64,000 nt of DNA from Agaribacillus sp965228415. GTDB taxonomy: Bacteria > Bacteroidota > Bacteroidia > Cytophagales > Cyclobacteriaceae. Each line of letters begins with the position of its first letter. The stretch's first letter is position 1. The DNA is taken from assembly GCA_965228415.1 (NCBI GenBank), contig OZ245814.1, positions 8,122,001 to 8,186,000 on the forward strand, written 5' to 3'. Position numbers and translations under genes: made by a program. The notes beneath the pieces were generated by a model. That model ran no database searches, was not told the DNA's origin, and was given only the letters and a program-made list of their open reading frames with translations. Positions 53,505-62,659 of the stretch are shown here, in pieces.

Positions 53505-54914
53505 ATGAAAATCGAACAAATTTATACAGGATGCCTGGCTCAGGGAGCCTACTACATTGAAAGCGATGGAGAAGCAGCCATCATTGATCCGTTAAGAGAA
53601 ACGCATACCTATATAACCAAAGCTAAAAAAGAAGGGGCTGATATTAAATTTATTTTTGAGACTCATTTCCATGCAGATTTTGTTTCAGGTCATGTGGATC
53701 TGGCGGCAAAGACAGGCGCTACCATAGTTTACGGACCTGGCGCAAAGACAGAATATGATATTTATGAGGCCTCAGATGGCGAGGTTTTTAACCTGGGGAA
53801 AATAAAAATAAAAGCGCTTCACACACCAGGTCATACGCTGGAAAGTACCACTTACCTGCTAATAGATGAACAGGATAAACCCTATGCCATTTTCAGTGGA
53901 GATACGCTTTTCATTGGGGACGTTGGCCGCCCCGACCTGGCGCAGAATGGCCGGCTCACGCAAGAAGGGCTTGCAGGCATGTTGTATGATAGCCTTAGGA
54001 ATAAGATCATGGTATTGCCCGACAATGTTATTGTCTACCCGGCCCACGGCGCAGGGTCGGCTTGCGGGAAAAATATGAGTAAGGAAACGACTGACCTTTT
54101 GGGAAATCAGAAAAAAAGCAATTACGCCCTCAGGACTGATATGACCAAGGAGGAATTTATCGAAGAGGTAACTGACGGTTTGCTGCCCCCGCCACAATAC
54201 TTTGCTTCCAATGTAGCCATGAACAAGGGAGGTGCGAAAAGTCTGGACGATATTTTGGAAAAAGGTAATGTTGCACTGGATGCTGATATGTTTGAATCCC
54301 TCGCCAATCATGAGGGCGCTCTGGTTCTGGACACCAGGTCTCCACAGGAATTTGCCACAGAACATATTCCCAATGCCATTTTTATCGGGTTGGATGGGAG
54401 CTTTGCCCCCTGGGTTGGCGCGTTAATTCCCGATTTGCAACAGCCTGTTATTTTTGTTGCTCCTCCCAATAGAGAAGAAGAAGTGGTCATTCGACTCTCC
54501 AGAGTTGGTTATGATAATACGCTTGGGTATTTGAAAGGTGGCATAGACGCCTGGAAGCAAGCCGGGAAAACTACAGATTCCATTACTTCTATTCCAGCTG
54601 AAGACTTTGCTGCTAAGTACAAGAAAAATAAATTGGCCGTTCTGGACGTGCGAAAACCTCCCGAGTTTTCGGCGGAACATGTCGAAGAGGCTACTAATTT
54701 ACCGCTGGATTATATTAACGAGCAATTAAACCTTATTGACAAGGACAAAGAATACCATATTTACTGTGCAGGTGGCTACCGGTCCATGATCTTTTCATCA
54801 ATATTAAAGTCAAGAGGATATGATAAGTTGGTAGACGTTGCCGGAGGCTATAAGGCGATCGAGGACACAGATTTGCCAAGAACAGACTATGTCTGCCCAT
54901 CCACCTCCAAATAG
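53505..54914 (+). CDS. Persulfide dioxygenase-like MBL hydrolase fused to two rhodanese domains
   Basis: 469 residues. The metallo-beta-lactamase domain (about 1-245) has the ETHE1/BLH-type metal motif ETHFHADFVSGH (His54, His56, Asp58), HTPGHTLES and YPAHGAGSACGK. It oxidises glutathione or similar persulfides to sulfite. The first rhodanese domain (about 265-355) lacks the catalytic cysteine (FVAPPNREE at that place) and is probably structural. The second (about 365-465) has an intact loop YCAGGYRS with Cys421. The fusion couples sulfur transfer to persulfide oxidation. It is followed by a 1-Cys peroxiredoxin, so the pair may handle sulfide and peroxide stress. Confidence 0.9.
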   Translation: MKIEQIYTGCLAQGAYYIESDGEAAIIDPLRETHTYITKAKKEGADIKFIFETHFHADFVSGHVDLAAKTGATIVYGPGAKTEYDIYEASDGEVFNLGKIKIKALHTPGHTLESTTYLLIDEQDKPYAIFSGDTLFIGDVGRPDLAQNGRLTQEGLAGMLYDSLRNKIMVLPDNVIVYPAHGAGSACGKNMSKETTDLLGNQKKSNYALRTDMTKEEFIEEVTDGLLPPPQYFASNVAMNKGGAKSLDDILEKGNVALDADMFESLANHEGALVLDTRSPQEFATEHIPNAIFIGLDGSFAPWVGALIPDLQQPVIFVAPPNREEEVVIRLSRVGYDNTLGYLKGGIDAWKQAGKTTDSITSIPAEDFAAKYKKNKLAVLDVRKPPEFSAEHVEEATNLPLDYINEQLNLIDKDKEYHIYCAGGYRSMIFSSILKSRGYDKLVDVAGGYKAIEDTDLPRTDYVCPSTSK

Positions 54915-55028
54915 TCTGCTATATCGCCAAACTTCACTATGAAGCTGTAGCACAATGGTCACCTGTGTTACACTTTTCCAAGGTTTCGGATTACTGTTAA
55001 AGCCCGCGGCGAGCTTTCCCTGAATGTT

Positions 55029-55093
55029 TGATTAAAATCACTTTACCGGTTGATGTTCCTCATCAACATTAAGTAATGCAGGAATTAACTTCG
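55029..55093 (+). promoter_or_regulatory. Peroxiredoxin promoter with Crp/FNR-type box and second palindrome
   Basis: The exact TGAT-TAAA-ATCA at 55029-55040 is centred about 62 bp upstream of the start point inferred from TAACTTCG (55086-55093, one mismatch to TAnnTTTG). A second inverted repeat GTTGATG-TTCCT-CATCAAC at 55049-55067, with the same half-site but one extra spacer turn base, is centred about -38. Confidence 0.5.
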
Positions 55094-55140
55094 AACTGTA
55101 ACTAAAGAGAAAAAGATAACCATTTAGAAAGGCTCTTACT

Positions 55141-55797
55141 ATGGAAGATGAAGGAAAATTTTATGGCGCTATGCCAAGGATTGGAGAAAAGGCGCCGGAT
55201 TTTGAAGCGATGACTACCACCGGTACAATTAAATTTTCAGCTTACAATAAAGATAGCTGGATAGTTATGTTTTCACATCCCGCTGATTTTACACCGGTTT
55301 GTACCACGGAACTTTCCCAGTTTGCCCTGGAGAAAGAATTTTTTGCCAAACATAACACCAGGCTTTTGGGGTTAAGTATCGACAGTGTGCACTCACATTT
55401 AGCCTGGGTTCAAAACGTCAAAAAAAACCTGGGCGTTTACATGGACTTTCCAATCATTGCTGACCTGGATATGAAGGTGGCACAGCTATATGGCATGCTA
55501 CATCCCGACGAAAGCGAAACTGCCGCGGTACGTGCGGTGTTTTTTATTGATCCGGCGGGCATTATAAGGTTAATTCTTTACTATCCTCTCAACATAGGTA
55601 GAAATATGGAGGAAATAAAGCGGGTTCTTGTGGCCCTCCAAACCGCTGACAGCTGCAAGTGTGCGCTTCCGGTTAATTGGAGAGAAGGTGACAAGGCGAT
55701 TGTCCCACCACCCAAAACGCTTGTGGAAGTGGAGGAAAGGATCAGCCGTGAGGACTATGAAATGATTGATTTTTATCTGGCTAAAAAAGAGATCTAA
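55141..55797 (+). CDS. 1-Cys peroxiredoxin (Prx6 family)
   Basis: 218 residues, cytoplasmic thioredoxin-fold peroxidase. The peroxidatic site is HPADFTPVCTTEL with Cys54, and the Prx6-type C-terminal extension follows (NIGRNMEEIKRVLVALQTAD, then CALPVNWREGDKAIVPPP). It reduces H2O2 and organic or sulfur hydroperoxides. It lies directly after the persulfide dioxygenase gene but has its own promoter with paired regulatory sites. Confidence 0.93.
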   Translation: MEDEGKFYGAMPRIGEKAPDFEAMTTTGTIKFSAYNKDSWIVMFSHPADFTPVCTTELSQFALEKEFFAKHNTRLLGLSIDSVHSHLAWVQNVKKNLGVYMDFPIIADLDMKVAQLYGMLHPDESETAAVRAVFFIDPAGIIRLILYYPLNIGRNMEEIKRVLVALQTADSCKCALPVNWREGDKAIVPPPKTLVEVEERISREDYEMIDFYLAKKEI

Positions 55798-55899
55798 GCC
55801 TATGGCTGGTTGCCGTCAGTATAAGAAATCATAGCGACAGGAATCTATGTGCCTAAGGCTGGAATCAGGCGGTATCCTGGTAAGGTAATGAGAAACTAA

Positions 55900-55924
55900 A
55901 AAGTCCCCGAAATACGGGGACTTT
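55900..55924. terminator. Bidirectional terminator
   Basis: AAAGTCCCCG / AAATA / CGGGGACTTT, perfect 10-base arms, between the convergent peroxiredoxin and DUF2911 genes. On the minus strand it is followed by a T-run (TTTTTAGTTTC), which best fits termination of the DUF2911 gene. Confidence 0.75.
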
Positions 55925-55949
55925 CCAAAAATCTTAAGGTTCAAGGAGG

Positions 55950-56819
55950 TTATTGCAGTTTAGACCACTGTTCAATATATCCCTGATTTGATTTGATATA
56001 TCCGAAGTCATTTTTAGCTGCCTTGGCAATTTCCAGTGATTTGTTGGCAGTGGCAATGGCGCCTTTATAATCTTTCATTTTAGCCTGAATACGTGCTTTG
56101 GTTTGTACGTGCCAAAAAGCATTAGGGCTAAACTCAACTGCCTTGGTTATCCACTCCAGGGCCTTATTTAAATCTTTATCATTGGCAAAATAGTAGTTGG
56201 CCGCTGACGCATATTGATTGACCAACGAAGCATTAGGGTTTTTGGCAAATCTATCGATACTTGCCATTACCTTGCTTTCAGTATCAACTGTCATCTTAAT
56301 AGGCACGATAATATCACTCCACATCAGACGAATAGTAGCGCTTTCATTTTTTAAGTCGCCAACGTCAATGGTGAAAGACTCTACGTGTACTGGATTGTTG
56401 ACTGATTTAACCGTAAATCTGGTTAACTCCTTTGATGCATCATAGGCTCCTACATTACCGCCAAGACTTACGTCTTTATAAACCATGACAGTCCATTCCT
56501 CCTGGCCGGGTATAGTATATAAAGCATATTTTCCGGCGGGTACCACTTTGCCTTCCAATTTTACATCATCGCTAAATGCAAGCGTTGTTGCGCTATTGGC
56601 GCCGGTTCTCCACATTTTTCCGTATTCTTCTACATCTACGAAAACTTTTCGTCCTTTTACCCCCGGTCTGGAGTAGTTGATTGTAACATCGGTCAGGCCA
56701 ACTTTTTGTTCAACTTTGCTGGTTGGACTTGGAGAAGGTGTGCTGATCTGGGCCTCCGAAAAATGGACAAGGAAACTGCCAAACAGGGCCAGGATGAAAA
56801 TAGTAAGTATTTTTTTCAT
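55950..56819 (-). CDS. DUF2911 domain protein with TPR-like C-terminus, secreted
   Basis: 289 residues: signal peptide (TIFILALFGSFLVHFSEAQ), DUF2911 domain (about 25-180) with its hallmarks TPSPTSKVEQKVGLTDVTINYSRPGVKGRKVF, MWRTGANSATTLAFSDDVKLEG and PAGKYALYTIPG, then a helical TPR-like end (LEWITKAVEFSPNAFWHVQTKARIQAKMKDYKGAI). The family is nearly restricted to Bacteroidota and its function is not known. Confidence 0.9.
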   Translation of the reverse strand: MKKILTIFILALFGSFLVHFSEAQISTPSPSPTSKVEQKVGLTDVTINYSRPGVKGRKVFVDVEEYGKMWRTGANSATTLAFSDDVKLEGKVVPAGKYALYTIPGQEEWTVMVYKDVSLGGNVGAYDASKELTRFTVKSVNNPVHVESFTIDVGDLKNESATIRLMWSDIIVPIKMTVDTESKVMASIDRFAKNPNASLVNQYASAANYYFANDKDLNKALEWITKAVEFSPNAFWHVQTKARIQAKMKDYKGAIATANKSLEIAKAAKNDFGYIKSNQGYIEQWSKLQ

Positions 56820-56925
56820 TATTATATAGGTTTTGATTAGTGTTGTAAAATAAGTTTATTATTGTATTATACGAAAATAAGCTAAATCGTTGTGAGTAGT
56901 GGCTATTTATTGATAATTAAAAATT

Positions 56926-57543
56926 TTGAGTCAAATTCTTAGAGCTGATTTTTTTCTTCAACAGGACGTGGTAGCAGTGGCTAAACAGCTTTTGGGAAAG
57001 GTCCTGGTGACTGACATAAACGGGGAAATAACGGCGGGTATGATCGTGGAAACAGAAGCCTACAGCGGTCGCCTGGATAACGCCTGCCATGCCAGAAGCG
57101 GCAGGACTAAACGCACCAGTATTATGTATAATGAAGGGGGTGTCGCTTATGTGTATCTTTGCTATGGTATTCATCATTTGTTCAATGTGGTCACAAATGT
57201 CGACAATTTTGCCGATGCAGTATTGGTAAGGGCGCTGGAACCTTTGGAAGGCCTGAATGTCATGTTGCAAAGAAGGGAAAAGCCAAAATTAACGCACACC
57301 TTAACTTCAGGTCCTGGCTCGCTTTCGAAGGCCATGGGAATTGATCTGAGCCAATATGGCCGGAAGCTTTTTACAGGTAAAAATATCTGGATAGAGGACA
57401 GAGGAATCGAAGTGACACTTGATAAAATAAAATCGACGCCGAGAATTGGTGTTGCCTACGCGGGAACCGATGCATTTCTGCCATGGAGGTTTTACATGGA
57501 CGGGAACAAGTATGTCAGTAAGGGAAAGATAAGCTACATTTAA
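56926..57543 (+). CDS. DNA-3-methyladenine glycosylase (AAG/MPG family)
   Basis: 205 residues from a TTG start. Family blocks: VAKQLLGKVLVTDINGEITAGMIVETEAYSG (ending in the catalytic Glu), DNACHARSGRTKRTSIMYNEGGVAYVYLCYGIHHLFNVV and LTSGPGSLSKAMGID. It removes alkylated and deaminated purines as the first step of base excision repair. It stands alone, with a spacer on both sides. Confidence 0.92.
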   Translation: MSQILRADFFLQQDVVAVAKQLLGKVLVTDINGEITAGMIVETEAYSGRLDNACHARSGRTKRTSIMYNEGGVAYVYLCYGIHHLFNVVTNVDNFADAVLVRALEPLEGLNVMLQRREKPKLTHTLTSGPGSLSKAMGIDLSQYGRKLFTGKNIWIEDRGIEVTLDKIKSTPRIGVAYAGTDAFLPWRFYMDGNKYVSKGKISYI

Positions 57544-57555
57544 ATTTCTCCAACC

Positions 57556-58527
57556 TCATTTGGATCCTTCAGTGTTATTTTTAAAGAGCTGATCGATATA
57601 CCTTTGGTTTGATGATAAAGTTGGTTTTTGTTGTTCCAGATATTCTAATTTATCTTGAATAACCCTTGTGATCTGTTGTAATTTCTCAGTTGATACGCCA
57701 CCGAGCGGTGCCGTAATGTAATCGTTCCTAATGACATTGTTAAACTTTCGAATTTGAAATACATAATAATTTTCCAGATCCCGGATGATACTGTTGGTAC
57801 TATCGGCGACCATCGGCAGATAACTGAGATCATTGTCAGTGTTTAATTTATTCAGAGAAGTCACATTTATTTTGCCGAGACCTTGGAGGCCATCTTTCAG
57901 TGCAAATAATTCTGCTTTTACATAATTTCTGAAATAATCCCTGGATGCCTGATTGTGAGGATAAGTGCCACTTTGCAGCATAGAATAATCAATTTCCACG
58001 TTTGGAACCAGCGTATTGAGTTGCCTTTTCATAGAAATAATGGTAATAATGGGAATACTCAAGGAAAGAATGGCGCCTCCATAGCGAATGTTGTCGTTGC
58101 TATTGCCATCACCATCACCAATAAATAATAAGGAAGAAGAAATCAGGCCGATTCCCAGAGAGAAGTAAGTTCGTTTCTTAATGGACCGTTTGAGGTTTTC
58201 CGTACTTTCATTGATGGTCTGCTGGGTTTGGATGGACTCGTAAATTTCCTGTAACCTGATCGCTTCCTCCAATTCCGCTAATTCACCTTGCAGGCTTAAT
58301 ATTTCCCGGATTATTTGGTTATTTTCGAGGAGCAATTTCCGGATAATTTGATTGGCTGAATCATTTTTCAAACTATCCGAAATCAGAAAAGTAGCTTTCT
58401 TGCGTTTTTGGTAAATACCATCACAATTTATCCCGAATGTGTTGGGAGAAATTAAGGCAACGGTAATAAAAATAAAACTGTTACAGACAATGTGTTTAAC
58501 AATAAAATACGGATTAAATGACGTCAT
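57556..58527 (-). CDS. Secreted or membrane-anchored coiled-coil protein, unknown function
   Basis: 323 residues. An N-terminal hydrophobic leader (NSFIFITVALISPNTFG) is followed by a Gln/Glu-rich coiled coil (LLENNQIIREILSLQGELAELEEAIRLQEIYES), two closely spaced hydrophobic segments (YFSLGIGLISSSLLFIGD and GGAILSLSIPIITIIS) and a helical C-terminal domain. It resembles no family I can name. It lies back to back with the OmpA/PD40 gene. Confidence 0.65.
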   Translation of the reverse strand: MTSFNPYFIVKHIVCNSFIFITVALISPNTFGINCDGIYQKRKKATFLISDSLKNDSANQIIRKLLLENNQIIREILSLQGELAELEEAIRLQEIYESIQTQQTINESTENLKRSIKKRTYFSLGIGLISSSLLFIGDGDGNSNDNIRYGGAILSLSIPIITIISMKRQLNTLVPNVEIDYSMLQSGTYPHNQASRDYFRNYVKAELFALKDGLQGLGKINVTSLNKLNTDNDLSYLPMVADSTNSIIRDLENYYVFQIRKFNNVIRNDYITAPLGGVSTEKLQQITRVIQDKLEYLEQQKPTLSSNQRYIDQLFKNNTEGSK

Positions 58528-58678
58528 TGGCCCTGATTTTAGTAAATGGCAATATTATTGATATATACCATGAAATCTTATAAATATATCATCAAAATTG
58601 AAATAAGTTAAAATTACTGTAGGTCCGATTTGCTAAACAGTACATTGTTTTTATAAATTTGACCAAGATTATTATTCT

Positions 58679-60331
58679 ATGAAAAGGTTAGGATTAACGG
58701 TAAATGCCGGGATGTTTTGTGCGTTGCTAACGTTGAATGTGCTGGGTCATCCTATGCAAAATGATTCTATCCATCGGAAAAATTCGCTGGGAACGAACAT
58801 TAATTCAAGCTATGACGAGCAAAACCCCATACTGAGTGTGGATGGCAAAATATTATATTTCACCCGTAAAAATCACCCGGAAAATAGTGGGGGCAAAAAA
58901 GACAAGGGAGATATATGGTTTTCAAGATTAGGAGCGGCGGGAAACTGGGAGAAAGCCGAGCGATTAAAAGGCCCGATCAATAACAAAAATTACAACGCCA
59001 TCATAGGTTTTTCGAAAGATGGAAAACTGATGTACCTGCAAAACCATTACAGCCGGGATGGCGGGGCTACCAAAACTCAGGGTGTTTCCGTGTCAAAGCT
59101 TATTGCCGGCCAATGGACCTTCCCTGAAAAACTAACGATTGCTTACTATTATAATAAGTCCGATAACCCCAGTATGCGAATATCCGAAGATGGAAGGGTT
59201 ATGCTGCTGTCTATTGAATCCTATGATACCAAAGGAGCGGAGGACATTTACGTGAGCTTTCGGAACAGGGATAATTCCTGGTCCCAACCCACAAACCTGG
59301 GAGGGCTGATTAATACGGAGTTTCAGGAAATGACACCTTACCTGGGAAAAGATAACATTACATTATTCTTTGCCAGCAATGGGCACGGCGGTTACGGAAG
59401 TCGTGATATCTTCATTTCCCGTAGACTTGATAATAGTTGGAAAAACTGGACCAAGCCTACCAATCTTGGTAAATCAGTGAACACAAAAGGGGTTGAACTT
59501 TCCTATCACCTGCCGGAAGGCGATTATGCTTATTATATTTCTACGCAGAACAGTGAGGGTTTTGGTGATATTCAAAGACACAGAATAACCGAGGAGATCA
59601 AAAAGCCCGATAATTTGATCGACCTTGAATTGCTTGATAACATTGACTCCATAAATGCTACTGCGCAGGAGCCAGCGCTTCCAAATATTAATGTGCAAAA
59701 GACGGACAGGGTTATCGCCATACTCGGAAAAGTAGTTAATGCCAATGATCTGAAGCAACCGGTAAGAGCGTTGTTATCTTACCGGCAAATTGATGGTGGA
59801 GATCAGGTTGAAAGTACTTACTCCAACGATTCTTCGGGAACCTATCAGGTTAACTTAAAAGAAGGCTATTCCTATCACCTGACTGTTTCTGCCGAAGGTT
59901 ATATGAGTACGGAAGAAAGAATTACCGTTTCTCAAACCAACGCCCCTTCAGTACAAAAGTATTATTTGCTGACACCGCTTGAGGTAGGTACAACTGTTAA
60001 TTTAAAAAACGTACTTTTTGAAAGAGGCACCTCAAACCTGTTGGAGGACTCTTACAACGAGCTAAACAGTGTCATTAAAATGATGCAGGAAAACCCTAAT
60101 ATTAGCATTGAATTAAGAGGACACACCGATAACCAGGGAAGTGGTAAATTAAACCTGGAGTTATCCCAGAAGAGAGTGGATGTTGTGAAGGCATATATGG
60201 TAGAAAAAGGGATCAGGAATTTTAGAATTTCCGGTAAAGGTTTTGGAGGAACCAGGCCTATCGCCAGCAATGCAAGTGAGGATACCAGAAAACTTAACAG
60301 AAGGGTAGAATTTACCATTGTCAAAAACTGA
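58679..60331 (+). CDS. OmpA/PD40 protein (PorE-like)
   Basis: 550 residues: signal peptide, a beta-propeller of PD40 repeats (NPILSVDGKILYFTRK, NPSMRISEDGRVMLLS, TPYLGKDNITLFFASNGHGGYGSRDIFISRR), a carboxypeptidase-regulatory-like domain (about 345-425) and a C-terminal OmpA domain binding peptidoglycan (NVLFERGTSNLLEDSYNEL, ELRGHTDNQGSG, NRRVEF). This layout is close to PorE of the type IX secretion system, which tethers the machine to the wall, but the N-terminal TPRs of PorE are absent. It may be a paralogue. Confidence 0.88.
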   Translation: MKRLGLTVNAGMFCALLTLNVLGHPMQNDSIHRKNSLGTNINSSYDEQNPILSVDGKILYFTRKNHPENSGGKKDKGDIWFSRLGAAGNWEKAERLKGPINNKNYNAIIGFSKDGKLMYLQNHYSRDGGATKTQGVSVSKLIAGQWTFPEKLTIAYYYNKSDNPSMRISEDGRVMLLSIESYDTKGAEDIYVSFRNRDNSWSQPTNLGGLINTEFQEMTPYLGKDNITLFFASNGHGGYGSRDIFISRRLDNSWKNWTKPTNLGKSVNTKGVELSYHLPEGDYAYYISTQNSEGFGDIQRHRITEEIKKPDNLIDLELLDNIDSINATAQEPALPNINVQKTDRVIAILGKVVNANDLKQPVRALLSYRQIDGGDQVESTYSNDSSGTYQVNLKEGYSYHLTVSAEGYMSTEERITVSQTNAPSVQKYYLLTPLEVGTTVNLKNVLFERGTSNLLEDSYNELNSVIKMMQENPNISIELRGHTDNQGSGKLNLELSQKRVDVVKAYMVEKGIRNFRISGKGFGGTRPIASNASEDTRKLNRRVEFTIVKN

Positions 60332-60489
60332 AAAGGCAGACCACCCACTCCACGTGGGTCAGTAGACTTGGGAGACTGGCCTTGTATCCGCTATATCTGA
60401 TCAGGTTTTAGTGTTTTAAAGTAATTTTTAAGGTGAAGCTGCATCTTCTTGCTGAATTGGCTTATCTTTAATTATTAAAGAGAATTGTC

Positions 60490-60732
60490 ATGGAATTACA
60501 GGTCATAATGTTTGGTATTGCCAGGGATATAGTTGGTGACTCAAAATTAAAATTGGAGCTGGATGAAGGGGCTTCTGTCGGTGTTTTAAAGAAACGCTTA
60601 ATTGACGGTTATCCAGAAATGGGCCGGCTTAAATCCATCAGCTTTGCAGTAAATACCGAGTATGTCGATGATAGCTACCAACTAAGTGACAAAGAAGAAA
60701 TTATAATTATTCCGCCGGTGAGCGGAGGGTGA
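60490..60732 (+). CDS. moaD: MoaD, molybdopterin synthase small subunit
   Basis: 80 residues with the ubiquitin-like fold and the C-terminal Gly-Gly (PPVSGG) that carries the thiocarboxylate sulfur used to build the dithiolene of molybdopterin. It lies 4 bases before moaE, its catalytic partner. Confidence 0.93.
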   Translation: MELQVIMFGIARDIVGDSKLKLELDEGASVGVLKKRLIDGYPEMGRLKSISFAVNTEYVDDSYQLSDKEEIIIIPPVSGG

Positions 60733-60736
60733 TCAT

Positions 60737-61147
60737 ATGATAAAGCTTACTAAAGATCCGATACAGGTTGATGAGGTTATACGTTCTGTTTACGATGACG
60801 GGGCCGGGGCTGTGGATGTATTTATTGGCTCGGTACGCAATAAAACTGGTAAGAAAAAGGTGGTGAAGCTGATATTTGAAGCCTACGAAAAAATGGCGAT
60901 TTCGGAAATGGAGAAAATTGCCCAAAATGCAAGGGAAAAATGGCCGGTTTGTAAATTGTCCATTGTTCATAGGGTAGGCGCATTAGACCTTGGAGAGTTA
61001 CCTGTGGTGATAGCCGTATCAACGCCGCACCGATCCGAGGCTTTTGCGGCGTGTAGGTTTGTCATAGATACTTTAAAGGAAACCGTGCCAATCTGGAAAA
61101 AAGAAGTGTTTGAGGACGGAGAGGTGTGGGTAGCCGCCCATCCCTAA
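60737..61147 (+). CDS. moaE: MoaE, molybdopterin synthase large subunit
   Basis: 136 residues. It has the core strand GAVDVFIGSVRNKTGKKKV, IVHRVGALDLGELPVVIAVSTPHRSEAFAACRFVIDTLKETVPIWKKEVFEDG and a conserved late Lys in PIWKKE. It forms a tetramer with MoaD and converts cyclic pyranopterin monophosphate to molybdopterin. It is convergent with moaC with only a few bases between stops. Confidence 0.95.
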   Translation: MIKLTKDPIQVDEVIRSVYDDGAGAVDVFIGSVRNKTGKKKVVKLIFEAYEKMAISEMEKIAQNAREKWPVCKLSIVHRVGALDLGELPVVIAVSTPHRSEAFAACRFVIDTLKETVPIWKKEVFEDGEVWVAAHP

Positions 61148-61154
61148 GGTGTTG

Positions 61155-61646
61155 TCATTTATATTTGAAGTCTTTTTTTCCGCCGGTCTTCTCAATCAAC
61201 CGGATATTTTTTATTACAATATGGTGTGATAAAGCTTTACACATGTCATAGATCGTCAAAGCTGCTACGCTAACTGCGGTTAATGCCTCCATTTCGACGC
61301 CGGTCTTATGGGTAATCGTAGTGGTAGCGCTTATTTCGACCTCATTGTCCTTATTTAACCGGATGGTGACATGGCAATTTTCCAGCGGTAAGGGATGACA
61401 AAGTGGGATAAGGTCGCCAGTTTTTTTTGCCGCCATGATACCAGCCAGAATAGCCGTTTGAAATACCGGTCCCTTTTTTGTTTGAATTTCATCTTTTTCA
61501 AACTGCGCCAGAATCTCATTTGTCAGCACTACAATGGCCCGGGCGGTAGCAGTTCTTTTACTGGTCGATTTGTCGCTGACATCAACCATATTTGGATTTC
61601 CTTGTTTGTCAAGGTGAGAAAACCGGTTTTCCTGTAAATCCTTCAT
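61155..61646 (-). CDS. moaC: MoaC, cyclic pyranopterin monophosphate synthase
   Basis: 163 residues with all the family signatures: MVDVSDKSTSKRTATA, GIMAAKKTGDLIPLCHPLPL and GVEMEALTAVSVAALTIYDMCKAL. It converts the MoaA product into cyclic pyranopterin monophosphate, the substrate of MoaDE. moaA, moaB and moeA are not in the window. Confidence 0.96.
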   Translation of the reverse strand: MKDLQENRFSHLDKQGNPNMVDVSDKSTSKRTATARAIVVLTNEILAQFEKDEIQTKKGPVFQTAILAGIMAAKKTGDLIPLCHPLPLENCHVTIRLNKDNEVEISATTTITHKTGVEMEALTAVSVAALTIYDMCKALSHHIVIKNIRLIEKTGGKKDFKYK

Positions 61647-62659
61647 GACGCTAATTTATAATATTTATCGAAATCCGCATCGGATTTGATGACTATTGAT
61701 CCGGATGATGCGTCTTAGCTAGCTGAAAACCAAGTTAGTACCCATCAAAGCATCCTTAAAAAATTACCATTTATCAGAAATAATGCAAGGTGCCATATAT
61801 TACATATGTTTAAAGTGGTGCCGAAATATGCGTTTAAAGGCGTTTAACCGTTAATATATAGCTTTTCTTGCATTCATTGTTGCCAATAGGAATTTTTTGA
61901 GTGATATTTAAAGCTTGATTTTGGCCTATAAAGACAATTGTATCTTAAAATAATCTAAATTTAATTTTTTTAATTGCACTATTTGAAGATTACATGATTT
62001 ACATGCCTTTATGGTAAAATTGAGTGGTTTTTTACTCAAAAATCAAGAAAATTGACAAAATCTTACATTTAATATCACAGGGCTATGGAGGTATTTTAAC
62101 AACTAAATATCGAAATAATCTAATTTTAAAGGAGTTGTTCTTTGAACAGAACCTTATAAGTTATTATTCATTTACTCATTATGATTCTGCTTTATAGCGT
62201 TGGTGCACGATGCAAATAAGGAGATCCACTACTCATTTCTTTAGTAACCGGTATGTATTAAATAATATTGTTTCTTGGTATAAACCAGGCTGGTAGTCCT
62301 TCTGTTTACAAGTTTTAGTATACATTGAATGCAGGTGCGTGCTGTAGTTTTGTCGAGCGCTAGGAAGCCGGATGTTTACAAAAAGATTAGCCGAAATAAT
62401 TTCATTGCATATTGGCCGGGCAAAGCTAAAATTGCACCTTGTAATTAAATGTCATTGTCATTTTGATAATTAGCAGAAGGGGATCAAGAAAAAAATGATC
62501 CCCATATTTTTTTGCGTTTGTCTGGCATCAGAGATGACACAGTAAACATCAATGCTGAAATTTCATATACCGATCAGATCACATTTAGCGATCTTAAATG
62601 CTATACTCTTTTAGGGTTAGTATGCGCGTTTTATGCTGATTAATATAATCAGCTAATTA
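61647..62659. other. 1-kb AT-rich spacer without a supported gene
   Basis: The longest gap in the window. It has no convincing coding frame. The best rightward candidate is a 33-codon ORF at 62372-62473 (start MFTKRLAEIISLHIGRAKL) just before the terminator at 62479. This could be a peptide or the end of a noncoding transcript. Nothing resembling tmRNA, RNase P, 6S or SRP RNA was recognised. Confidence 0.5.
62479..62503 (+). terminator. Rightward terminator with no gene before it
   Basis: GGGGATCA / 9-base loop / TGATCCCC followed by ATATTTTTTTGCG. It is a good intrinsic terminator on the plus strand with no annotated plus-strand gene in the preceding 1.3 kb. Confidence 0.65.

Noticed and set aside
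60343..60359. ACCCAC/GTGGGT hairpin after the OmpA/PD40 gene
   Set aside because: It has only 6-base arms and no T-run, so it is too weak to call a terminator.
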